Assembly (NCBI GenBank): GCA_024336345.1
Contig: JANFOG010000003.1
Location: 3,354,501-3,418,500 of the forward strand
Origin: Mariannaea sp. PMI_226
Lineage: Eukaryota > Ascomycota > Sordariomycetes > Hypocreales > Nectriaceae
Reading direction: 5' to 3'
DNA: 64,000 nucleotides
Shown one piece after another: positions 1-12,090 of the stretch. A model generated the notes under the pieces. It did no database searches and was not told the origin of the DNA. It worked only from the letters and a program-made list of their open reading frames with translations. A program made the translations under genes and the position numbers. Within the stretch, counting starts at the first letter, position 1. Every line of letters starts with the position of its first letter.

Positions 1-2214
1 AACAGATGGCGCAACTTCGGTATTGTCATTGCTTGGATCATCCTTTTCCTCGCTACCTACCTGATTGGCGCTGAGCTCGTCTCTGAGAAGAAATCCAAGG
101 GCGAGGTCCTGGTTTACCGACGCGGCCACAAGCCCAGTGTTATCACTCACAGCGAAAAGAAGCACAGCGATCCTGAGGCAGCTATGGCTCACATCGGTCC
201 CATGATTACAGCTGAACGAACCCGAAGCAATGTGCACAAGAACGGTGGTGGTATGCTCCAGGAGCAAAACTCTGTCTTCCAGTGGCACGATGTTTGCTAT
301 GAAGTCAAAATTAAGTCTGAAACCCGCCGCATTCTGGATCACGTTGATGGTTGGGTCAAACCTGGTACCCTCACTGCGTTGATGGGCGTTTCTGGCGCTG
401 GAAAGACCACTCTTCTTGACTGCCTCGCTGACCGTACCTCTATGGGTGTTATCACTGGTGAGATGCTGGTTGACGGAACCCCCCGAGATATGTCCTTCCA
501 GCGCAAGACTGGTTATGTTCAGCAGCAGGATCTTCATTTGCAAACTTCCACAGTTCGTGAGGCTCTAAACTTCAGTGCTCTCCTTCGCCAGCCCGCCCAC
601 ATTCCCCGTGCCGAGAAGCTCGAATACGTCGAACAGGTTATTAAGCTTTTGGATATGGAAGAATACGCCGATGCTGTTGTTGGTGTTCCCGGTGAAGGTC
701 TCAACGTTGAACAGAGAAAGCGTCTGACTATTGGTGTCGAACTTGCGGCCAAGCCTCCTCTGCTTCTCTTCGTTGATGAGCCTACCTCCGGTCTTGATTC
801 GCAAACTTCCTGGGCTATTCTTGATCTCTTGGAGAAGTTGACCAAGGCCGGCCAGGCTGTCCTCTGCACTATCCATCAGCCCTCCGCCATGTTGTTCCAG
901 CGTTTTGACAGACTCCTCTTCCTTGCTAAGGGCGGAAAGACCGTTTACTTTGGTGACATTGGCGAGAACTCCAAGATCATGACAAGCTACTTCGAGCGCA
1001 ACGGTGGTCATTCTTGCCCTAGCGAGGCTAACCCTGCCGAGTGGATGCTGGAAGTTATTGGTGCTGCCCCTGGTTCCCATTCCGATATTGACTGGTTCCA
1101 GACGTGGCGTGAGAGCCCTGAGTACCAAACTGTCCAACAGGAGCTCGAAAACATCAAGAGCACTAGGGGAGGCGCCGCCGCCAACGTCGATGAGGATCCT
1201 GGCAGTTATCGTGAGTTTGCCGCACCCTTCGGCGTGCAGCTCAAGGAAGTCCTGTACCGAGTTTTCCAACAGTACTGGCGTACCCCCGTTTACATCTACT
1301 CTAAGACTGCTCTCTGTACTCTCATCGCCCTCTTTATCGGTTTCATCTTTTTCAAGGCTCCCAACAGTATCCAGGGACTTCAGAACCAGATGTTTGCAAT
1401 CTTCAACTTGCTTACTATCTTCGGTCAGCTCGTTCAGCAATCCATGCCCCAGTTCGTTATCCAACGTTCTCTGTATGAGGTCCGCGAGAGACCCTCCAAG
1501 GTTTACTCGTGGAAGATCTTCATGTTGTCTCAGCTACTTGTTGAACTTCCTTGGAATGCCCTCATGTCTGTCATTATGTTCTTCTGCTGGTACTACCCTG
1601 TTGGTCTATACCGCAACGCTTCTGAGGCTGATCAGCTTACCGAGCGTGGCGCCCTTATGTTCTTGTTCCTCTTTATGTTCCTTATCTTCACGGGAACTTT
1701 CTCGACTTTCATCATTGCCGGATTCGAGACTGCGGAGGCAGGTGCCAACATTGCCAACTTGTTGTTCATGCTCTGCCTGATCTTCTGTGGTGTCTTGGCT
1801 ACCTCCGACTCTCTCCCCCGCTTCTGGATCTTCATGTACAGACTATCGCCGTTTTCATATATGGTGAGCGGTATGTTATCAACAGCAGTGGCGAACGTCA
1901 AGGTCACATGTGCTAGCAATGAATTCCTGTCCTTCAACCCCATGGCGAACCAGACCTGCGGAGAATTCATGGATTCTTATATCAAGCAAGTGGGTGGCTA
2001 TGTGCTTAACCCTGATGCCACCGATACTTGCCAGTTCTGCGCCATCAGTGACACCAACACTTACTTGGCTGCCGTTGGTGCTCATTACAGTGACAGATGG
2101 CGCAACTTCGGTCTCCTCTGGGTCTACGTCCTCTTCAACATGGCTGCCGCCTTGTTCCTTTACTGGCTTGTGCGCATGCCTAAGAAGAGCCTCAAGAAGG
2201 AGAAGAAGGAGTAG
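1..2214 (+). CDS. PDR-type (ABCG) ABC transporter, C-terminal half, 5' truncated by the window
   Basis: The frame is open from base 1, so the gene starts before the window; the first in-window ATG (184) is internal. Bases 1-180 encode the end of the first membrane domain (RWRNFG, then a hydrophobic helix). Next comes the second nucleotide-binding domain: Walker [10 protein letters not shown] at about 385-411, the degenerate PDR signature LNVEQRKRL at about 699-725, and Walker [15 protein letters not shown]. About six membrane helices follow, with a Cys-bearing extracellular loop near 1900-2050 and a Lys-rich tail. Full-length PDR pumps (about 1500 aa) export drugs, azoles and metabolites across the plasma membrane. 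The visible part has no introns, unlike its paralogue at 47671. It converges on the NRPS-like gene, so it may export that product, but this is inference. Confidence 0.95.
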   Translation, partial: NRWRNFGIVIAWIILFLATYLIGAELVSEKKSKGEVLVYRRGHKPSVITHSEKKHSDPEAAMAHIGPMITAERTRSNVHKNGGGMLQEQNSVFQWHDVCYEVKIKSETRRILDHVDGWVKPGTLTALMGVSGAGKTTLLDCLADRTSMGVITGEMLVDGTPRDMSFQRKTGYVQQQDLHLQTSTVREALNFSALLRQPAHIPRAEKLEYVEQVIKLLDMEEYADAVVGVPGEGLNVEQRKRLTIGVELAAKPPLLLFVDEPTSGLDSQTSWAILDLLEKLTKAGQAVLCTIHQPSAMLFQRFDRLLFLAKGGKTVYFGDIGENSKIMTSYFERNGGHSCPSEANPAEWMLEVIGAAPGSHSDIDWFQTWRESPEYQTVQQELENIKSTRGGAAANVDEDPGSYREFAAPFGVQLKEVLYRVFQQYWRTPVYIYSKTALCTLIALFIGFIFFKAPNSIQGLQNQMFAIFNLLTIFGQLVQQSMPQFVIQRSLYEVRERPSKVYSWKIFMLSQLLVELPWNALMSVIMFFCWYYPVGLYRNASEADQLTERGALMFLFLFMFLIFTGTFSTFIIAGFETAEAGANIANLLFMLCLIFCGVLATSDSLPRFWIFMYRLSPFSYMVSGMLSTAVANVKVTCASNEFLSFNPMANQTCGEFMDSYIKQVGGYVLNPDATDTCQFCAISDTNTYLAAVGAHYSDRWRNFGLLWVYVLFNMAAALFLYWLVRMPKKSLKKEKKE
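2..2112 (+). repeat. 20-nt direct repeat at the ends of both membrane domains of the ABC transporter
   Basis: The 20-mer acagatggcgcaacttcggt occurs at 2-21 and again at 2093-2112, both in the same reading frame and both encoding RWRNFG just before the last helix of each transporter half. This reflects the internal duplication of PDR pumps. The start and end given span both copies. Confidence 0.85.
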
Positions 2215-2561
2215 ATCTTGTTGACGACTATCAAAAATTTAAGAAAAGAAAGATAGAAAAAGCGAGGTTATTCTCGGTAAAGTGGATGGATCTCTGCTCA
2301 ATGTCTCGATTCAAGAACGAGAGATGATTGGTTTTTTTTTTATTTTATTTGCCTGTAGATGTAGATGTTGATGGTTGCAAGTTGCGCAGATAGACGGCAT
2401 CAGCTTTCCCCTACATACATACATTACATGAACTAGACTTGGTTGTACGTAATCCACAGAATGGGAGCGCAATCCCGAATACATTTCATTTTCTCAATTT
2501 GATACCATTTCTTATTATGATAACCCTCTGAACCCTCGTGAAATTACTTCGAGCTCATAGC
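2215..2561. other. Convergent intergenic spacer (ABC transporter / NRPS-like)
   Basis: This is 347 bp between two stop codons on opposite strands. It should hold both 3' UTRs. It contains a T-rich run at about 2332-2350 and AT-rich sequence; no ORF or RNA gene was seen. Confidence 0.7.
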
Positions 2562-5500
2562 TTACCATGTGAATACTTCTCTGATTTTCTTGTGCCAGTT
2601 TTTGGCATCTGCTAGTTTTCTCGTGACTTCTGCCAATTCGTCACAATATCTATCGACCTCCTCCTCATTCAGTTGTGCTGTGTCCCAGGACGCGATGAAA
2701 TACAAGTTCACCGAATCAAGCATGAAGGCGTTCCAACAGAGACCACTGTTTAACGGTCAGCCACACCAGCCATACAAAAAATATGATGATCAAGAGGATC
2801 TTCTTACCAATCTGGCCAATCATAACGCGCCACAGGCTCAAGAGTTTTAAAGTCTCTCCTATTCCCATTGCCAAAATTCATGGCCATGCTCATATCCCAG
2901 ACAAATGACTGTCTGAATGACGCCAACTCTGCCATGTCTCCCTCATCCCTTAATCCCCGAAGTACGCAGTTCCAGGGCACATGCTCAAACTGTTTGATTT
3001 GTTCATGTTCTGATGCTACGCGCTGTAGAAACTCAACACATGTTTCGTCATGTATGACTTCGCACATGTTCAAAAGCCACTGAACCGTGGGACCATCAAT
3101 GCTCATGGCTGGTGGAAGGAGAGACTCCATCCACGGGGGTACGAAGGGCCACGACCTGCCAGATTCCCATGAAGTGAAGAGTGCATGGGAGGAGCCTGTT
3201 TGGAGGACATTGAAGAGGACAATGGCCCCTTTCGTAAAGAGAGACGGAATAATGCCATGCGTTCTTATTAGGGAGGCAAGCCCTGGAAGGGCGACGACTC
3301 TCCCAGAGCGTGGGAATTGAAACGCAGACACATATCTCTCCCACTTTCCCGCCCAGACTTGGTTCCGGATATTACGGCGCTCACTAACATACGGCGAACC
3401 TTGGTCGCTGGAGATCATCATCCCCGGTGCTCTCTGTGGCGGCCACAGAGCTCGCCTAAAGCGAGATATGCCTCGGAGTCTCTTGACGTGGAATGCGACA
3501 CTTGCCCGCGCAGGGTCACTGTTTCCGTATTGACTGAAGAGATCATTGAAGAGGCAGTAGGGGGTCAGAGAGGGGAGCTCCAGATTCGAGTCCTGGATCC
3601 AGCGGTCTAGTTCATTGAGCCATTGCGTTACGGAGAGGGCATCAATGACAGAATGACTGAATGTGAAAATGAGGAAGTAATGGTCACCACTTCCTATTTG
3701 AACAATATTGGATTGGAACATGAACGGAGACGAGTGATCTTCTGATGTTTCATTTTTGGCTCGCTCGAGAGCATCAGCCTCCGCGAGTACCTGAGAGTCG
3801 TGGATTAATCTGACCAAGAGGGCTGGACTTGATTGCAATATAGCGTGGTAAGGGACCCTATTTGCCGTTTCGAACATAAGGGCCCTCAGAAGGGGACGAG
3901 TTGCCAGGGCCTTCTCTAAACCACGCCGTATCTTCTCATACGGAATCTCACGGACCCTGAAGACCGTTCGGTTATGGTATGATTGAGGTCGCAGACCGAC
4001 AGCAGTTCGATGAAGAGAGTCCCGGATAACCATGACATCTTCAATGTCTGCCTTAGAGAAGCCGATATCAGAGACTCTGCTCCTCGCTGCTCTCCAGATT
4101 TCATCATCATCCATAAGCAGTAATCGCGGGTTCTTCTGGCTGTATATCCCAGCCACTGGTGGACTATATTGGATTGAGCAGATAGGCGCTTTAAAGATAG
4201 GCTGCGTGTATCGAGACAGAGAGCCTTGGGCCAAATTGAGGGTGACCTGCCGAATCTCACGAGTCAGAAGCAAATGTGCCTGCTTCTCCACAGTCTCGTT
4301 ATCCGCAAAGTCTTGAAGGTAGAGACGCTGGCCACATGTGTGCAGAACCTCGTCGCAGTAGCGGAGAAGTGTGATGCTATCGGCCAGGTAGGCTATATTG
4401 TCACATTGAGAAGGACGAGTGCCGCAGAGCTGCTCCCAGATCCCCAACAGCTTCGATACGTACTTTTGGCTGGGCTGAGCATCCTGGCTTAGGGATTCGG
4501 ATCCGGACTGTTTGGATCGATGGAGCTGCTCTAGCCTTTCTCTGAGCAACGCCTTCTTGACCTTGCCCAAGGATGTGACTGGAAATTTCTCGAGTCCCAG
4601 ATCTTCTATCGTATAGATGGTGCTCAAGGTATACCGTGGGTCGACTGATCGAGATATATCAATAAGCTGCGCCTTGGAAGTTTCTTTAGGCATTATTACG
4701 ACCGCGACAGGGACTTGACCAGCCAAGTCATCTGGTATACCGACAACCTGGGCCTGAAGCTGGTTAGAATTGAGCCATTTAAAGAGAAACGAGGAAATAT
4801 TTGGCTTACTTGGACTCCGGGGACTTGCTGGAGAGCAGATTCAATTCTGATAGGGTATATGTTCTCTCCTCCTCGAATAATCAAGTCCTTGTAACGACCG
4901 AGGATGTAAATAATACCACGCTCGTCAATCTTTGCCTGATCACCAGTTACAAGCCATGACACAGTTCCGTCATTATACAATGCAGGATCTCTTTCGCGGT
5001 TGAAGTAACGCGTTATGATAGAAGTACCACCCACGTGGAGCTCCCCGATGTCACCGCGACGGAGTATCTCTCGACTGCCCGGACGGCAGATTCGAGCTTT
5101 CGCGCCGGGCAGGATCTTTCCAACGCCAGGATGGTATCCGCCAGCGTAGTCAGGATCTGATCGAGCAAACGTGATCAAAGGTGCACCTTCGCTCATGCCG
5201 TAGACTTGGATGGCTACTTTCGCCCCAAGGCCCTCACAGCAAAGCCTGATGTCTTCCCGCCCAATAGAAGTGCCCCCGATAGTTACAATTCGCAAGTCGA
5301 ACTTCTCTGGGCTAGGAAATGACGGATGATCCAAGAGTGCCTTTACCAAAGTCGGAGTGGCCGACATGACAGAGCATTGCTCCTGAACGAGTGCGTGTAA
5401 GGTAGCAGTGACGTCAAATGACTTTGAAGGGAAGACGACTGCGCCGCCCCATCGCCAGGCACGAAGGCAGTTATTGATCGCAAAAATATGAGATACGGGA

Positions 5501-6402
5501 GTATGCACAAGGAAACACAGGAAGTGTTTGGGATCAACTTCGGGGTCGAAGTCGCAGCACTGAGAGACGATGTTTTGGTGGGTGTGCACGCAGCCCTTTG
5601 GTTCTCCTGTTGTCCCGCTGGTGAATACGATAAGTGCTGTTGTGTCTTCTATAGCAAGGCCATCTGAGAGATCATTGGAGGTAAACATGGTCTCTTTTGC
5701 ATTGGAAACTGTGGGCAGACTGCATAATCGGGTCCAGCCATCCACTTCTTCCGCTGCACAATGGATGCGAAAACCAGGAGCCTCTAATTGGGCGTGTATT
5801 AGATCGAGGGAGATAGCGATATCAGAATTCTGGACAACCACGACTTGAGGTTGAAGAAGTAAAACCGTAGCTTTTGCATCTTTAGATACCGTTGGGTCAA
5901 TTGGACAGAATGCCATCTGAAGTCTCGCAGCAGCCCAAAAGAAAAGTCCCCACTCGGCAGAGTTCCAGAGAACGACGGCCAAGCGCATGCCAGGACGACA
6001 TCCCATCTTTTTCAGACAAGTTGAAAGCTTTTCTGCCCTTTCTTTAAGCTGAGAGTAAGACCATCTCAGCGTCTGGCTCCTGCTGGTGTTCAGAGAGCCT
6101 GCATTTAGCAATGGATCTTGTGGTTGCCAGAGAGAAACCAGCGCATCATGTTCTGGATACAGGGTTGCAGCGTCCTCAAAGATATCCCAGAGTTTTAGAT
6201 GGAGATCTGGAATAGGAGTTCCATGAACCTCAGCAATGGCGAGTTTGTGCTGAGACTGAGGAGATAACGGGTCGTCTTGATGTACTAAATTTTGTTCAAG
6301 TTGAGAGCTTGAATTATCGGATATCTCTTGTGTGAGCTCTGGTGCCTTTTCCCCATTTTCAGGCTGAGATGACTGCACTTCACAGAAAGCTTCGAGCAGC
6401 AT
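2562..6402 (-). CDS. NRPS-like enzyme with adenylation, carrier and condensation domains (A-T-C)
   Basis: Spliced model of 1240 aa: exons 6402-4810, 4753-2808 and 2745-2562, with introns 4754-4809 (56 bp) and 2746-2807 (62 bp). The adenylation domain has core A3 TSGTTGEPKG near residue 260, A5 YGMSEG near 398, a TGDQ..GRYKDLIIRGGENIYP block near 486-514 and A10 LGKVKK with the catalytic Lys near 590. The carrier domain has YLADSIT near 650, whose Ser would take phosphopantetheine. The condensation domain (about 720-1235) has SHSVIDA near 896 in place of HHxxxDG. Without the last exon the condensation domain would be cut short. The A8 block looks more like acyl- or aryl-CoA ligases than amino-acid domains, so the substrate may be a carboxylic acid. 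I chose ATG 6402; the frame stays open to 6570 without an ATG, so an upstream exon is possible. Confidence 0.85.
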
Positions 6403-9246
6403 GGCTACTGGTGACTTAACCTTAGGGGCTGTGCCTTTATTGATGTCAGACGAGACCTCTTGGATAGGGCTAAGCAGGGTTGAAGGCAATGATTGAATTG
6501 TGTGAGGCGTTGGTAGATGTAATTTCTTGTAGATAAAGGCTTCATCAGAGCAGGTGCAAAAGAGGAGCAAACCAAGAATGGAATAACCTGAATGGAAGTG
6601 TTGACAAAAGCGATAGTGTTTTGCCAGGCCAGTTTAAAACAAATATTACCTAGGCAATAACAAGATCAGACTGAAACTACGATACGGGAACGTGGAGGAC
6701 CCTCCAGAGAAAAGTACCTATATACAGACTGACTAAAAGCACCTGATAGTCAAGCCCCCCCTTGTCTAAATTGATGCAACTCTCACAACCTCAGATTGTC
6801 ACATTTGAGATCCCGGGAGCTTGGGTCCACACTCTCTATGTCTCTCTCTCAGACTTGTCAGCCAGTGAGTACAACCATACCCACTCGGGGAGCCCTTAAA
6901 GCGCACACAGCTCGACATAATTGCGCAGGAGAGTCGGAGGTTGCGGTTGTACAGCAGCCCGTACACGGCTGAGTCCGATCCAACAGCCATACTAGGATTC
7001 AGCCACTCGCGCCAGCAGTCAACCAGATACTTCATTTATTTTCGTCGGTTCTACAAAGGTCTCGTTATGGGGTGTGAAGGGGGAGGAGGAGCGGGGAGTG
7101 TCTGAGTCAAGGTACATAGGCGGACGAGTGTGTAAGTGGGCGACAAGGTGAGACGGCCTCAACTTCAACAGGCTGTTTGGATAAGGCAGCAATCTGTGAC
7201 ATGGAAATCTGCAGGGCCTTAGCTGGGGGGCATAAAATGTCTCTCCTCTTCTCTCCCGCAGGCGATGGGTGTCTCAGTCAACGCCCGACATCACGATTCT
7301 GCAGGACCTTGGGCTGTGTTTTAGTTGGGGGGGGGGGGGGGGGGGGGGTTGTCTCCTGAGCGGGTAATCGTGGACTGAGCCATTCCGGCCCAGCTGAGAC
7401 AATACATCTGAGACGAAGGGTGGACTCGCCGTCTTCGATCCATCAATGAAAGATGCAGATTGAGAACAGCGAAGGGCGAGCCATGGGAGGTGGAGGACGG
7501 GAGTGGAGGAAACGCATTGGATCTATTTTTACTCAACACGTATTGCTGAGTAGCTGCAGAGTCAGCTAATACTCCCATCCCAACTCTATTCCACCTTGAT
7601 TTCCCTCGGATCTCTCAACATGCTCCATAATCTTTGACTCGGAAGTGGGCGACTCTTCCTCATCTCCAGCTCAACTGACAACGCACACCGACGTATCGTA
7701 GGATCTCTTCATACCAATTTAATATATGTATCTTTACCTAATCAATACGAAATTCACTTAATCCTTCTCAGACTATGATTATCATTTGAATTTACAGGGA
7801 TTTTTTGCTTCAACATCAGTTCTTTAGACTCTGCCTGAACAACTGAGCAGTCATGCAGTACACATACATGTCTACAAATGGAAGAGGAAGACTAGCAACT
7901 CTCTACGCAGGTTGGAATTAACATGATCCATAAATACCTCGCCTTTTCTTTTGGCCCCTTCGTATCAGCTCCTAAAAAGTACTTTCCTCATGAATCAATG
8001 CATGACAAGCTGCACTACAAGGCAATACCCAAGATATGCCATGATAGACACACCAATGTATGCTAACTTGAATGGCAGTCCAAGTATGGCGTGAGAAACT
8101 AAATCAGTAAACGAAAGTTGGCCAGTTGGGCAAGTTTCGTGCCGGCGCAGCGAATCACTATCTGAGCTTTGAGACTACGATTTGTGGATAAGGGGCGCAC
8201 AGCTTCCTGCAAGGCCCTGTAGGCTAGTAAATGATCATATTAATACTGTCTCGGAGTACATCATATCTGGATTATGCCAGTCATTTGCTGTCTCCAGACC
8301 CGCCAGTAGCTGTCATCCAAACCTTTAATCTCTACCATCTCTTAATCCCTGACGTGGTTCCCGTTTAAGTTGACTCGTTTCCTGGGCTTGGCTCTTCGCC
8401 ATCTATGATGGATGGTTTGTGCTACAACATCCCACAGGTGGCGTTGGCTTGGCTCGGATGATAGGATTTCTATTTTTTTCTCAAGCTGATCCTCATTTCC
8501 TCAGCTCTCAAGCTCCAATACATTACGAACGAGTCCATCGGGTTAAGGTACTTCTGCAAGCCTAATTCGTAGCAAATCATGATGTGATGCCACCACGATC
8601 TGCATCATAGTTCCTACGAGCACGTCAGGTCCCGTAGAATTTTGGGGGATACTGCAGAGTCCCCAGTTCACTTGCGAGGATGACCTTATCTGTACCTGAG
8701 CGCCCAACACCCTCCAAGCTCTTCCTGACGCCTCTCATTGCTTTGTTCCACGGCAGTTGATATTGTTAGAGCAATATGACGGCACGAGAATTTGACCTAT
8801 CATCAACCCGGTTGTGGGGACCAAATATATCGCGGACCCTGTTCCAGTCGGACATTAGCAGCCACCATACAGTGTCTTTATAATGATGCTTGAAAGGCAT
8901 CTCTGTGGGGTCGTGGATGTAGCCCCCAAGTTTGACACTGAATCCTTGACAAAGGCACAGCGAGGACCCCCTTGGGATCCCGTGAGGCTGGGGTATGGAT
9001 AGATCAAATATTGCACGTGCATTGACGCCTACCAGTCTCTCATTGTCTGGTCGTTACGAGGCACTTGTGTTGGATAGTTAATGGCCGTAGTGCTCGTGGT
9101 ATGTGAGCCAAATCTGGGACAATGATTCAAGCCTCGGAGATAATATGGTGGCAATACTTGAGTAGCCCTGGGCCCCTCTATCGTTTTCGTCCACGATTTT
9201 CTTCCCTAGTTGCGTTATCGCATCTGCATGCAACAGCCATATCAAA
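6403..9246. promoter_or_regulatory. Divergent intergenic region between NRPS-like gene and P450
   Basis: About 2.8 kb separates two divergently transcribed genes, so it should hold both promoters. It contains a 22-nt G tract (7327-7348) and GC-richer stretches around 6800-7600. No ORF with coding character was seen. No binding site was assigned. Confidence 0.6.
7327..7348 (+). repeat. Uninterrupted G22 homopolymer
   Basis: This is a run of 22 consecutive G on the plus strand, within the divergent promoter region. It could fold as G-quadruplex DNA or be a replication-slippage tract; its length may also be uncertain through sequencing error. Confidence 0.9.
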
Positions 9247-10893
9247 ATGTTGATTGTACTGTTAAGTACGTTTATTCAGGAACAACTTCCATTTACCAGT
9301 CTCCTTGTCATCCTACTCTTCTCGTTCCGAGCCGTTGAGGGCCACTTTAGGAGGCTGGGGGTCTCGAAAGCTAGGGGTTGCAAGGAACCTACGAGCAGAG
9401 TTGCTGTCAGAGACCCCGTCATCGGCTTCGATTTCCTCTACAACATCCTCTTCGGAAAACGTCCTGAGAAGTACCTCGACAGCACATGGAGAGCATTCCA
9501 AGAGATGGGCACAACTTACACAGAGAGGCGCTGGACGTGGGAGGCCATCTACACTTGCGACCCCCAGAACATCAAACAGGTTCTGGCTACGGGCTCCAAA
9601 GACTTTGACCTACCCGAATTCCGCACCTCTGTCATTAGCCATATATTTGGGAAGGGAATATTTGTCCTCTCTGGACACTCTTGGAGGCATACTCGGACTA
9701 TTCTCCGTAAAAACCTGAGGAAAGAAAATCCTGCTCCTTTTCTAAATACTCTCGAAAAACACTTCCAGGCATTCAAAAGACACATCCCGACCGATGGCAC
9801 CGAGATCGACCTCCAACCTCTATTCCTTGGACTTGCAATGGATGTCGCTACCGAGACCCTGATGGGACATTCGACATATATGCTGGATAATTCTGGAGAC
9901 CATACAATAGAGCAGCAGTTCGTCGATGACTACATGATCTGTTCGGAAGAAATTATCCAGCAGATGCAGCTTGGCCCACTACACAGCTTGAAAATCAGTT
10001 TTAAAGCCCTGAAGGCGAGAAAGAGGGTATACAAATACCTAGCAGAGTTTATAGACGTGTCTATTCAGGAATCTGTTAGGAGCCAAGACGGAAATCTCCT
10101 GATAGATATAATGAAGTCGGCCAAGGACCGAAAGAGCGTCAGCGACCAGGTGCTACACATTCTACTTGCAAGCCGCGATACTACATCGAGTTTAATGAGC
10201 AATCTATTCTTTATACTTGCAAAGAAGCCACACTTATACGCCAAGCTACGACGCAGCGTTCTCGAAATTGCCAGAGAAGCGCCTCCTGACGCCTCCCAGC
10301 TCAAAGACATGACGTATCTCAAATGGTGTGTTAACGAGTGTAAGCTCTATGTCTCCATCCCACACAGACCTTTTTCTCCTTTGCATGTTAACTAGTAACT
10401 GCTAGCATTAAGGCTACATCCTGTGATCCCCACCAACGCCCGAGTGGCGTTGAGGGACACGACGCTGCCTCGAGGAGGTGGCCCCGACGGCCAGTCTCCG
10501 CTCCTTGTGAGTAAGGGGTCAGCTCTGTTCTACAACGTGTATGCTATGCATCGAAATGAAGCCACATTTGGATTCAACCCCGAAGAGTTCATACCCGAGC
10601 GGTGGCAGAACCTGAGGCCCGGTTGGGGATACCTGCCCTTCAATGGTGGTGTAAGATCGTGTGTTGGACGTGCGTGGTTCCCAATTCCCGGAGGGATATG
10701 ATAAGTCTGACGAGATCTAGCCAATGCTGACATCGATCCAGAACAATATGCACTTTTGGAGACCTACTTTGTAGTCGCACGGATGGTGCAGACTTTCAAG
10801 ACCATGGAGTCCCGTGATGAGCAGGAGTGGATGGAGCTCTATGCGTTGGCATTGTGCTCCAAAGGGGGCACTCGCGTTGCTGTCACGGCTTGA
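9247..10893 (+). CDS. Cytochrome P450, CYP52-like (fatty acid/alkane hydroxylase group)
   Basis: Spliced model of 502 aa: exons 9247-10339, 10406-10669 and 10742-10893; introns of 66 and 72 bp. It has an N-terminal hydrophobic anchor, a distal I-helix segment ASRDTT (308-313), the ExxR pair E364/R367, which is formed only after splicing, and the heme loop FNGGVRSCVGQ with proximal Cys450. The heme loop and flanking QQYALLE resemble CYP52/CYP539-type enzymes, which hydroxylate fatty acids or alkanes at the ER membrane. The usual Gly of AGRDTT is Ser here. It is divergent from the NRPS-like gene and upstream of a regulator, so it may oxidise the same pathway intermediate (inference). Confidence 0.9.
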
Positions 10894-12090
10894 TAAGCGC
10901 TTTACTTTACGTGTAAAAGAAGACTGTAAGTAATTTTACGAAACATGGGAAATCCTGTTGATTTAGTTAATTTCTATTGATGATTTTGAAGCATCGGGTA
11001 TTCGAGAGTGATAGGGTGATTAGGGGGGAGCTTCTTTGTACTTCATTAGCCGCAAATACTGTTTTATCCCATTTATTTACAGAGGCAAACAGACTCCATC
11101 TACAAGCTAGCATGAGAAGGAAAATTGTATCATTGAGAACTTACAACAAACCTTCATTCAATTGCTAGCAAGGCGACCAAGTCGTCCGGTGTCTCCAGGT
11201 GCTTTGAGAGCCAAACCTTCTAAAACAATAGCTCAACCTCCGAGGTATATTATGTAGTCATCGAGTTTGATGCTAATCCTAGGTCGATACAACCCAATCG
11301 GTGAACGGGTAAATACTACTGCTGAAAGCTCTCGGCCTGATATTAGTGCTCGTGATGTTACCCTGAGGTCCGTTTTAATTTTAAGTGTCTCGGAAACGTG
11401 CAGGTTTTCTTGAATCGTACATCTCTTGATAACTGCTCCCAAAGGGCGGAGATCCTCCCTCAATCATCGATAAGAGGCGTAAGAGCTTGGCTCTTTGGCC
11501 GTTGAACATGCTATGTATTGTTGAAGTGACGGGTCGAGGATGATATTCACCGACTTTGAATCTAAAGGGAATATATCAAGGCTCTAATAAAAGGGGTATC
11601 ACCGCAGACTCATAGACTTCAACATGGGGCCTAATTGCAGGTGGTGAGTTGTTACATCGTTCGAATTCGTCAATTTCAGTCATTGCTTCATATATACTTT
11701 GTAGATTCCAAGTGCCACATTCATATTCCCAAAACCTCCCTATACCATATACCATCCATATTTCGATCGCCTGATGTAGCAAAAAAATTCGTCAGAAAAA
11801 AGAAAGAACTTTTGAGGATCGCTGTTAACCTCGACTATCCCAACCCATGACGCCATCTCTGTTCTGCCAACGCAGAGGGTATCATAATAATGAAACTACA
11901 AATATCGCTTCAACCAGGGAGATGCCAAATCTTCTTGGAGAAAAGGAAACTCAAGGCCGTCCTTCTGCCCATGTCCCTCTAGAAACGTGGGTAGGAAAGG
12001 TGTTAGAGTGGCCGGCAATGGAGTTGCCTCCATAATGCAAAACAGTTGGTGGTGTTGACACCAAAACCGGGGCATTTTCTTTTTCGCACC
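10894..12090. other. Convergent AT-rich spacer between P450 and Zn2Cys6 regulator
   Basis: About 1.2 kb between two 3' ends. Only short overlapping ORFs without recognisable domains occur on either strand. No RNA gene or repeat was recognised. Confidence 0.6.

Noticed and set aside
565..1464. Long antisense ORF (299 codons) across the PDR transporter
   Set aside because: It is the reverse frame of a strongly conserved coding sequence; the sense protein has all ABC motifs and the antisense product has none.
1004..1780. 258-codon plus-strand ORF in a shifted frame inside the PDR transporter
   Set aside because: Ser/Leu/Cys-rich translation typical of an out-of-frame shadow; no domain.
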